DNA of 64,000 bases from Actinomadura meyerae (GTDB lineage Bacteria; Actinomycetota; Actinomycetes; Streptosporangiales; Streptosporangiaceae). Position 1 is the first letter of the stretch, and every line of letters begins with the position of its first letter. The notes below the pieces were generated by a model. The model was not told the DNA's origin and made no database searches. It was given only the letters and a program-made list of their open reading frames with translations. Of the stretch, positions 51,652 through 58,940 are shown in pieces. Location: positions 22,126 through 86,125 of the forward strand of contig NZ_FZOR01000038.1 in NCBI RefSeq assembly GCF_900188445.1, read 5' to 3'. A program made the position numbers and the translations under genes.

Positions 51652-52938
51652 ATGCGTGTGCTGTTCACGACGTTCGCGTCGGTCAGCCATCTGAACGGTC
51701 TCGTGTCGATGGCGTGGGCCCTGCGCGCCGCGGGCCACGAGGTCCGGGTGGCGAGCCAGCCGGACCTGGCCGACGCCATCACCGCCGCGGGGCTGACGGC
51801 CGTCCCGGTGGGCGAGCCCCTCCATCTGGAGGCGCGCATGCGGGAGATCGCCGCCAAGCTGGCGGCGCAGGGCGGTCCCGGCAGGGCCGCACCGGACATG
51901 AACGAGCTGCGGCCCGAGAAGCTCACCTGGGACGCCATGCGGAAGGCGTTCGCGACGATGACCCCGGTCGTCTTCGCCAACGCCTCCCCCGAAGCCACGG
52001 TCGACGACCTCGTCGCGTTCTGCCGCGGCTGGCGCCCCGACCTGGTCGTCTGGGACACCTTCACGTTCGCCGGGTCGATCGCGGCGCGGGCGTGCGGCGC
52101 GGCCCACGCGCGCATGATCCTCGGACTGGACATGCTGGGGAACATGCGGGCCCGCTTCACCGAGGCCGCGGCGGAGCGTCCCGCCGGGGACAGGCTCGAC
52201 CCGCTCGGCGAATGGATCGAAGGCCATCTCGCCCGCCACGGGGCCGACTTCGACGAGGACGCCGTGGTGGGGCACTGGACCATCGACCCCACCCCGCCGT
52301 CACTGCGGCTACCGGTGCCCCTGCACTACGTGCCGGTGCGGCACATGCCGTACACGGGACGATCGGCCGTGCCCCGCTGGCTGCACGAGCCGCAGCGGCA
52401 GGACGGGCGCGTGTGCGTCCTGGCGGAACCGTCCCTCCAGCGGATGTGGGGCCCGGACGTGACCGCCGACGGGCTCGTCTCCGCCGTCGCCGGACTCGGC
52501 GGCGAGGTCGTCGTCGTCCTCGACGCCGAACAGCAGAAGGGACTGGGCGAACTGCCGGAGAACGTCCGGGTGGAGGACTCCGCCCCTCTGGACGCGCTGC
52601 TGCCGACGTGCTCGGCCGTCGTCCACGCCGGCGGCCACGACGCGCTCGGGACCGCGCTCCTGCACGGGGTCCCGCAGCTCATCGTCCCCGAGGGGCAGTG
52701 GGACACGGTGCACAAGGCGCGGCTCATCGAGGAGCAGGGCGCCGGGCTGCACCTGCCGCCCATGGAGCGGTTCGATCCGCGGGCGCTGCGTGAGCGCGTG
52801 GCGCGGCTGCTGGACGAGCCGTCGTTCGCCGAGTCGGCGCGACGCCTGCGCAAGGAGGTGCTGGCCGCGCCCGCTCCGACCCAGGTCGTGCCCCTGCTGG
52901 AGCAGCTGACGGCCGAGCACCGCTCAGCGCGTACCTGA
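51652..52938 (+). CDS. Glycosyltransferase, macrolide/anthracycline type (copy 2)
   Basis: This 428-residue GT-B enzyme is paralogous to the gene at 43.0 kb (start MRVLFTTFASVSHLNGLVS; shared RPDLVVWDTFTFAG and PQLIVPEGQWDT). The donor-site region reads VVHAGGHDALGTAL, with HAGG in place of the HHGG of copy 1, which may mean a different donor sugar. ATG 51652 follows GAGGAGG. It lies 16 bases after the P450 gene, which could be its helper or a tailoring partner. The 3' end overlaps the regulator gene by 15 bases. Confidence 0.92.
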   Translation: MRVLFTTFASVSHLNGLVSMAWALRAAGHEVRVASQPDLADAITAAGLTAVPVGEPLHLEARMREIAAKLAAQGGPGRAAPDMNELRPEKLTWDAMRKAFATMTPVVFANASPEATVDDLVAFCRGWRPDLVVWDTFTFAGSIAARACGAAHARMILGLDMLGNMRARFTEAAAERPAGDRLDPLGEWIEGHLARHGADFDEDAVVGHWTIDPTPPSLRLPVPLHYVPVRHMPYTGRSAVPRWLHEPQRQDGRVCVLAEPSLQRMWGPDVTADGLVSAVAGLGGEVVVVLDAEQQKGLGELPENVRVEDSAPLDALLPTCSAVVHAGGHDALGTALLHGVPQLIVPEGQWDTVHKARLIEEQGAGLHLPPMERFDPRALRERVARLLDEPSFAESARRLRKEVLAAPAPTQVVPLLEQLTAEHRSART

Positions 52939-55900
52939 CGCGGGCTCCGGGGCCTTGCACGAGGCGTCGAGCAGGTCGAGCGCGCCCTGGTGCTCCAGGG
53001 CGGCGCCCTTGCCGTAGGCGGAGTCGAACGGGTCCCTGCCGAGGGCTTCGCGCAGCTTGTCGGCGAGGAGGGCGTCGTCGCGGCCGAAGGCCCCCGGGGC
53101 GCCGTGCAGGACGTGGCACGCGCCGAGGACCTCCGCGGCCAGTTCGGGCCTCCCCATCCTCAGCTGGAGGCGGGCGATGCCGACGCCGACGGCGGCGACC
53201 AGCGGCAGGTCGGCGACGTCCCGGGCGAGGCGGAGTGCCTCGGCGAGGTAGCGCTGCGCGCCGGTGAGGTCGCCGGTGGCGGCCGCCACCCTGCCGCAGA
53301 CCGACTCCAGCATCGCGACCAGCAGGGTGTCCTTGCTCGGCGCGAGGTCGAGGCTGCGCGCCGCCACGGCCAGGTGCCGCTCGGCCTCGGCCAGGTCGCC
53401 GGCGTCCAGGGCGAGGTCGCACAGCGACTTGCGGATGAGGGCCGTGGCCCGGGCGGACAGCCGCAGGTTGCGGCCTTCGGCCGCTTCGAGCAGGTCGGCG
53501 CGGGCGCGCTCCAGGTCGCCCGCCTGGATGCGCGCCTCCGCGAGCCAGATCCGCTGCTGGAACGCCTCGTCGGCGGCGCCGAGCTCGCGCATCAGCCGGA
53601 TCGACTCCTCCAGGACGCGGACGGCCTCCCCGCCCGCGCCGAGGGCGGTCTGGGAACCGCCGAGGAAGGTCAGCGCCATGGCGAGCCCCCAGCGCTCGCC
53701 GACGACCCGGAACTTCTCGACGGCGGTCTCCAGCTCCCGGCGCATCGCGTCCATGTTCCCGCTGTTGGCGAGCAGGAACGACCGGACGAGCCGCGCCATG
53801 GCGTCCGTCCAGGGGTCGGGGGCGCCGGGGTCCCCGGCGACGGCGAGCCCGCCGTCGAGGTCGTTGTCCATGAGCGCCAGCAGGACCTCGGCGAGGACGA
53901 GCATCGGGTGGCCGCCCGCACCGCGCGCCCGGCGGATCCGCCGCCGCATCCCGTCGGTGACGAACTGGGGTTTGCGGGGCCCCTCGGAGAGGACCAGGTT
54001 GAACAGGTGCAGGGTCGCGGCGGTCGCCCAGGCGACCTCCGGCGCCTCGCCGGGGACCTCCAGGGCCCGGCGCAGCCGGCGGGTCGCCTCGGCGTGGTCG
54101 CCCTGCATCGTCCAGAAGTATCCGAGCGCGGCGGCGAGCCGCACCGCGGTGGAGGCGTCGCCGGACTCGCACGCGAAGTTGAGGGCCGCGATCAGGTTGT
54201 CGTGCTCGTCGGCGAGCGCGGACAGCCAGCGGAGCTGGTCGCGGCCGCGCAGGTGCGGCTCGGCCCGCTCGGCGAACTCCAGGAAGAACGCCGCGTGCGC
54301 GGCCCTGGCCTCGTCGCGCTCCCCGGCCTTCTCCAGCCGTTCGAGCCCGTACTCGCGGATGGTCTCCAGCATCCGGTAGCGGGCCTCGTGGCCGTCCACC
54401 ACCTGGAGCAGCGACTTGTCGACCAGGGCGTGCAGGGCGTCGAGGACGTGCCCGGACGGCGCGGCGACGCGCTCGGCCCCGGCGGGGGTGATCGTGGCGG
54501 GGAACACCGCGAGCCGCTGGAGGAACCGGCGCTCCTCGCCGTCGAGGAGCTCCCAGCTCCAGTCGACGACGGCGCGGAGCGTCTGGTGCCGCGGCAGCGC
54601 CGTCCTGCTGCCCCCGGTCAGCAGCTGGAACCGCTCGTCCAGGCGCCGGGCCAGCTCCCCGAGCGGCAGGGCGCGCAGGCGGGCGGCGGCCAGCTCCATG
54701 GCGAGCGGCAGCCCGTCCAGCCGGCGGCAGATCTCGGCGGCGGTCTCCACCACGTCGGCGCCGAAGGCCAGATCCGGACGCACTGCCGCGACCCGGTCGA
54801 GGAAGAGGCGGATCGACGGGGTCTGCAGCAGCGCGGCCGTGGAGGCGCCGGGCTCGGGCACCAGCAGCGGGTTCACCGGGCACAGCATCTCGCCGCCGAT
54901 CCCGAGCGGCTCGCGGCTCGTCGCGAGGACGCGCAGCCCCGGGCAGCGGCCGAGCAGGTCCTCCACCAGCCGCGCGACCGCGTCGATGAGGTGCTCGCAG
55001 TTGTCGAGGACGAGCATCGCCTCGGCGCCGGACAGGACGTCGGCCAGGCGGGTGACGGCGTCGCGGGGCCCCTCCGCGCCGTCGAGTATCCCCTCGCGCA
55101 GGCCGAGGACGCCGATGACGGCGCCCGGCACGTCCTCCGGGTCGTCGAGCTTGGCCAGCTCCACCAGCCAGACCCCGTCGGCGTAGTCCTCGGCGACCCG
55201 GCCGGCGAAGGCGGTCGCCAGGCGGGTCTTGCCGGCGCCGCCGGGGCCGGTGAGCGTCACCAGGCGGCCCTCGGTGAGGTCGGCGGCGATCCGGCCGAGC
55301 TCCCGCTCGCGGCCGACGAAGCTCGTCAGTCCCTTCGGCAGGTTCGTGCGGGGCCCGGCCGCGCGGCCGGGCCACCCGGCGGGCTCCTCCTCGGCGGCGC
55401 CGCCGCGCAGCGCCGACAGGTGGATGTCCTGCAGCCGCTGCCCGGGGTCGGCGCCGAGCTCGTTGGCGAGGAAGCCGCGGAACTCCTCGTAGGCGGCGAG
55501 CGCCTCGGCGCGGCGCCCCGAGTCGCGCAGCGCCCTGATGTGCAGGCCGCGCAGGCGTTCGCGCAGGGGGTGGGCGGCGATGAGCTCGCCCAGCTCGGCG
55601 ACGACGTCGTTGCCCGCCGTCCCGCTCAGCAGCTCGGCGTCGACCCGGTCCTCGATGGCGGCGAGCCGCAGCTCCCGCAGCCGCCCGGCGGCCGCCTCGA
55701 AGTACGGGGTCTGCGCCGTCCCGGCGAGCGGCTCGCCGCGCCACAGCGCGAGCGCCTCCCGCAGGTGCGACGCCGCGATGGCGGCCCGCCCGTCCGCCAG
55801 GGCGCGCCGCCCCTCGACGGCGAGGTCCTCGAACAGGAGCGCGTCCACGGCCTCGACGGGGATGTCCAGGCGGTAGCCGCCCTGGCTCCAGCGCAGCTCG

Positions 55901-56130
55901 GAGGCGCCCCCGAGCGCCCGGCGCAGCCGGGACACCAGCGTGTGCAGGGCGTTCACCGGGTCGGAGGGGACGTCGGCCCACCAGATCGCCTCGGCCAGCG
56001 ACTCCACCGTCACCACCCGCCCGGCCTCCAGGGCCAGCCGGGCCAGCACGGCGCGCAGACGGGAGCCTCCGACCTGAGTCCTCTCCTCGTCGACCACGAC
56101 CTCGAGTGTCCCCAGGATGCCCACGCGCAT
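52924..56130 (-). CDS. SARP-family regulator with NB-ARC ATPase and TPR regions (AfsR-like)
   Basis: This 1068-residue regulator probably activates the cluster. An OmpR-type winged helix (about 15-90; RLRAVLARLALEAGRVVTVE, YRLDI) is followed by a BTAD domain (about 95-240; LHIRALRDSGRRAEALAAYEEF), an NB-ARC/AAA-type ATPase (Walker A GPGGAGKT at 295-302, Walker B MLVLDN at 372-377, TSREPLGI) and a long TPR-like C-terminus (about 600-1050). The ATG 56130 start matches SARP N-termini (MRVGILGTLEVVVD). It is divergent from the second P450 gene across a region carrying the shared promoter element. Confidence 0.93.
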   Translation of the reverse strand: MRVGILGTLEVVVDEERTQVGGSRLRAVLARLALEAGRVVTVESLAEAIWWADVPSDPVNALHTLVSRLRRALGGASELRWSQGGYRLDIPVEAVDALLFEDLAVEGRRALADGRAAIAASHLREALALWRGEPLAGTAQTPYFEAAAGRLRELRLAAIEDRVDAELLSGTAGNDVVAELGELIAAHPLRERLRGLHIRALRDSGRRAEALAAYEEFRGFLANELGADPGQRLQDIHLSALRGGAAEEEPAGWPGRAAGPRTNLPKGLTSFVGRERELGRIAADLTEGRLVTLTGPGGAGKTRLATAFAGRVAEDYADGVWLVELAKLDDPEDVPGAVIGVLGLREGILDGAEGPRDAVTRLADVLSGAEAMLVLDNCEHLIDAVARLVEDLLGRCPGLRVLATSREPLGIGGEMLCPVNPLLVPEPGASTAALLQTPSIRLFLDRVAAVRPDLAFGADVVETAAEICRRLDGLPLAMELAAARLRALPLGELARRLDERFQLLTGGSRTALPRHQTLRAVVDWSWELLDGEERRFLQRLAVFPATITPAGAERVAAPSGHVLDALHALVDKSLLQVVDGHEARYRMLETIREYGLERLEKAGERDEARAAHAAFFLEFAERAEPHLRGRDQLRWLSALADEHDNLIAALNFACESGDASTAVRLAAALGYFWTMQGDHAEATRRLRRALEVPGEAPEVAWATAATLHLFNLVLSEGPRKPQFVTDGMRRRIRRARGAGGHPMLVLAEVLLALMDNDLDGGLAVAGDPGAPDPWTDAMARLVRSFLLANSGNMDAMRRELETAVEKFRVVGERWGLAMALTFLGGSQTALGAGGEAVRVLEESIRLMRELGAADEAFQQRIWLAEARIQAGDLERARADLLEAAEGRNLRLSARATALIRKSLCDLALDAGDLAEAERHLAVAARSLDLAPSKDTLLVAMLESVCGRVAAATGDLTGAQRYLAEALRLARDVADLPLVAAVGVGIARLQLRMGRPELAAEVLGACHVLHGAPGAFGRDDALLADKLREALGRDPFDSAYGKGAALEHQGALDLLDASCKAPEPASGTR

Positions 56131-56212
56131 GGTCGACAGTCTGCCATCGGCGACGGGGGCTGCCCAGTTTCGGCGAGCATTACCGCCACTTCAGTACTTG
56201 TCATCAAGAGCC

Positions 56213-56255
56213 GAGCAATCAAGGCGAAGACAACTCCGAAAGCTCGCCGCATTCT
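56213..56255 (+). promoter_or_regulatory. Cluster promoter element before the second P450 (copy 4)
   Basis: GAGCAATCAAGGCGAAGACAA (from 56213) shares GCAATC and GGCGAAGACAA with copy 5. A -10-like CATTCT follows at 56250-56255, 37 bases from the element start. Three heptad-like blocks lie at 11-base intervals (CGAGCAA, GGCGAAG, CTCCGAA). Confidence 0.65.
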
Positions 56256-56326
56256 CTTCATATCCGGCAGAGATGTCTCGCATCGCAACGCTGTGGGCCG
56301 ACCGCGCTCGCTGGGAAGGACCATCG

Positions 56327-57580
56327 ATGACCGACGCTCCCCCCGTAGCCCCGACGACGGCGGCCGGCCCCGACGCCGCGGCCGAACGGCTGTTCCAGCA
56401 GATCATGATGGATCCGGCGAACGAGAACCCGTATCCCGGATACCACGAGCTGCGCGACCGCGCCCCCGCGCTGATCACGTCCGACGGCACCCTGGTGCTG
56501 ACCCGGCACGCCGACTGCGACGCCGCCCTGCGGCACCGCTCGCTGGGCAAGGGCAACGAGATCCAGGGGTTCCGGCTCAGGCCGATCCCGGAGGAGCGCC
56601 TGCGCGAGCTGATGGACCGGCTGGAGCGCAGCATGTCGTTCGCCAACCCGCCCGACCACAGCCGGCTGCGGCGCGTGGTCAGCTCCGCGTTCACCGGCCG
56701 CCACATCGAGAACCTGCGGCCCGCGGTGACCGAGCGCGTCGACGCGCTGCTCGACGGCCTCGCCGCCGAGCCCGGCGCCGACTTCATGGCGGGCTTCGCG
56801 CAGCGGCTTCCGGTGGGGGTGGTCGGGGACCTGCTCGGCGTCCCCGAGCAGGACCGCTCCGGGTTCGGCGCGAAGGTCGCCGCGCTGGCCGCCATGGTGG
56901 AGCCGACCGCCGACGCGGACACGCTCGGCCGGGCCATCACCGCCGAGTCCGAGCTCGCCGCCTACTTCACCGACCTGCTCGCGGACAAGCGCGAGCACCC
57001 CGCGGACGACCTGCTCAGCCGCCTGGTCGGGGCCCGCGACGAGGAGAGCCTCGACGACGCCGAGACGGTGGCGACCGCGCTGCTCCTCCTCGGCGCCGGG
57101 ATCGAGACCACCGGCCACCTGCTCGCCAACACCCTGACCACCCTGCTCGGCCACCCGGCGGCGCTGGACGCGCTGCGCGCCGACCCGGCCCTGATCCCGG
57201 GCGCGGTCGAGGAGGTCCTCCGGTACGACTCCCCCGTCCAGTTCGACGCCCGGACCGTGCTGGAGCCCGTCTCCTTCGCGGGCGCGGAACTCGAACCCGG
57301 CCAGACCGTGACGATCATGCTCGCGGCCGGGAACTACGACCCGGCGCGGTTCGACGCCCCCGACACCTTCGACATCCGCCGCACCGACAACGCGCACCTG
57401 TCGTTCGCCGCGGGGATCCACTTCTGCCTCGGCGCCGGGCTGGCGCGCCTGGAGGTCCAGGTCTTCCTGGAGCGGCTCCTGGCGCGCCACCCGTCCGTCT
57501 CCCTGGCCGGCACGCCGCGGCGCCGCCCCGGCCTCGGCCTGCGGGGGTTCGAGCGGATCCCCGTCACCCTCGGGCCCTGA
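56327..57580 (+). CDS. Cytochrome P450 (second)
   Basis: This 417-residue P450 has the I-helix GAGIETTGH, ExxR in EEVLRYDSP and the haem loop FAAGIHFCLGAGLAR with the ligand Cys. The FANPPDHSRLRRVVSSAF stretch is typical of bacterial class I P450s acting on macrolides and related compounds. ATG 56327 follows GGAAGGA. It is the divergent partner of the SARP gene and is followed by a methyltransferase gene in the same direction. Electron-transfer partners are not in the window. Confidence 0.93.
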   Translation: MTDAPPVAPTTAAGPDAAAERLFQQIMMDPANENPYPGYHELRDRAPALITSDGTLVLTRHADCDAALRHRSLGKGNEIQGFRLRPIPEERLRELMDRLERSMSFANPPDHSRLRRVVSSAFTGRHIENLRPAVTERVDALLDGLAAEPGADFMAGFAQRLPVGVVGDLLGVPEQDRSGFGAKVAALAAMVEPTADADTLGRAITAESELAAYFTDLLADKREHPADDLLSRLVGARDEESLDDAETVATALLLLGAGIETTGHLLANTLTTLLGHPAALDALRADPALIPGAVEEVLRYDSPVQFDARTVLEPVSFAGAELEPGQTVTIMLAAGNYDPARFDAPDTFDIRRTDNAHLSFAAGIHFCLGAGLARLEVQVFLERLLARHPSVSLAGTPRRRPGLGLRGFERIPVTLGP

Positions 57581-57666
57581 CGGCCCGGACCGCCTCCACG
57601 AGCGCCGCCCGGCCGCCGTCCGTCCAGCGCTCGCCATCACCTGCCATCCATCCGAAGGAGCGTCCA

Positions 57667-58500
57667 ATGGGGACGAAAGTCAACGCCGCCATGGCGGATC
57701 ACTGGAACGGCGACGAAGGCGTGTTCTGGGCCGAGGAGCACGAACGCTGGGACCACCTGAACAGCGCGTTCAACGACCACATGTTCGCCAAGGCCGCGAT
57801 CACCCCCACCGACCGGGTGCTCGACATCGGCTGCGGCAACGGCCAGACGAGCCGGCTCGCCGCGCGGCGCGCGTTCAAGGGCGGCGCGGTCGGGTTCGAC
57901 ATCTCGGCGCCGATGCTGGAGCGGGCGCGCGCCCTGGCGGCGGCGGAGGGCGTCACGAACGTCGAGTTCGTCGAGGGCGACGCGCAGATCCACCCGTTCG
58001 CCGACCGGGACTTCGACGTCGTCATCAGCAGGTTCGGCCTGACGTTCTTCGACGACCCGCACGCCGCGATGGTCAACATCGCGCGGAGCATGCGGCCCGG
58101 GGGCCGGCTGTCGGCCATCGTGCACGGCGACGTCACGCAGGTCGACTGGCCGCTGGTCTTCGGCGCCATCCAGGAGCAGCTCGCGCTGCCCTGGGTCAAG
58201 GAGCCGAAGGAGAACCCGATGGCCGACCCGGACCGGATGGGCGAGATCATGACGGGCGCCGGGTTCACCGACGTGGCGTTCCCGCACGTCATCGAGAAGC
58301 GGTCGTGGGGCAAGGACGCCGAGGACGTCGCCGGGTTCCTGCTGAACTGGACGCCGATGCGCATCAGCCTCTCCCAGGTGAGCGAGGAGGCGGCCGGACG
58401 CGCCCGGCAGGCGTGCATCGACGCGCTGCGGCCCTTCGAGACCGCCGAGGGCGTGGTCATGCGGACCCCCGCCTGGGTCCTCAGCGGCACCCTGCCGTAG
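57667..58500 (+). CDS. SAM-dependent methyltransferase (copy 2)
   Basis: This 277-residue class I methyltransferase has motif I VLDIGCGNGQTSRLAARR and GFDISAPMLERAR, and is paralogous to the gene at 45.7 kb. Differences fall mostly in the C-terminal substrate region (QLALPWVKEPKENPMADPDRMG here), which suggests distinct acceptor sites. ATG 57667 follows GAAGGAG. It follows the P450 by 86 bases and is probably co-transcribed. O-methylation of the aglycone or a sugar is likely. Confidence 0.9.
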   Translation: MGTKVNAAMADHWNGDEGVFWAEEHERWDHLNSAFNDHMFAKAAITPTDRVLDIGCGNGQTSRLAARRAFKGGAVGFDISAPMLERARALAAAEGVTNVEFVEGDAQIHPFADRDFDVVISRFGLTFFDDPHAAMVNIARSMRPGGRLSAIVHGDVTQVDWPLVFGAIQEQLALPWVKEPKENPMADPDRMGEIMTGAGFTDVAFPHVIEKRSWGKDAEDVAGFLLNWTPMRISLSQVSEEAAGRARQACIDALRPFETAEGVVMRTPAWVLSGTLP

Positions 58501-58520
58501 CACCCCGTCTCCAAGCGTCC

Positions 58521-58565
58521 ACTTCCCAGCCCCCAGTTCCCAGCACCCCCAGTTCCCAGCACCCC
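58521..58565 (+). repeat. Tandem repeat of AGTTCCCAGCACCCC after the second methyltransferase
   Basis: Copies at 58535-58550 and 58551-58565 are identical over 15 bases, with a weaker first copy at 58521-58534 (ACTTCCCAGCCCCC). The sequence AGCACCCCGT at the methyltransferase stop (58499-58508) recurs at 58558-58567. Confidence 0.8.
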
Positions 58566-58791
58566 GTGCGGCCGGGCTCGTCCCCGCCCGCCTCCGAGCT
58601 GCGCCGGCGCGTCGCCGTGCCCCTGGCGCGCGCCGGCGAGAGGCGGGCGGGGCGGCCCGGCCTTCCGCTGCCGGCGGCGACCGGCCGCCACCTCTGCGGC
58701 ACCCGCCGTCCAGGGGCGTTCCGGCATGCCCGGGCGCCGGCGATTCTCCGCGCGGCCGCCGGTCAAACGCCGCGGGCCCTTGTCTCGAACA

Positions 58792-58835
58792 CGGCAATCT
58801 GGGCGAAGACAATCCGACTCGCCGCGCCGCACTCT
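58792..58835 (+). promoter_or_regulatory. Cluster promoter element before the PKS (copy 5)
   Basis: CGGCAATCTGGGCGAAGACAA (from 58792) combines GCAATCTGG of copies 2 and 3 with GGCGAAGACAA of copy 4. A -10-like CACTCT follows at 58830-58835, 38 bases from the element start. Confidence 0.65.
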
Positions 58836-58940
58836 CGACAGAGTCGAACCGGCCGCCCCGCGGATGCTCCTCGATGACTCATTCCAGTGCCGGAACCAGC
58901 TCGATTCGGATCCTGTCATCAATGGAATAGGCCAACTGCA

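Larger units (their letters stand above)
58501..58940. other. 440-base intergenic region before the PKS gene
   Basis: This is the longest gene-free stretch in the window. It holds a short tandem repeat just past the methyltransferase stop, then GC-rich DNA without a recognisable gene (58570-58790). The fifth cluster promoter element follows, with a small inverted repeat ACTCT-CGAC-AGAGT (58831-58844), and an AT-richer leader before the PKS ATG at 58941. The leader from the inferred transcription start is about 100 bases and has no clear ribosome-binding site. Confidence 0.7.

Noticed and set aside
52990..58500. Very long plus-strand open frame (over 1800 codons) opposite the SARP gene and through the second P450
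   Set aside because: It is a GC-rich shadow frame. Its composition is repetitive Gly/Arg/Ala/Val and only its last part (from 57667) is a real methyltransferase; the opposite strand encodes a clear SARP regulator.
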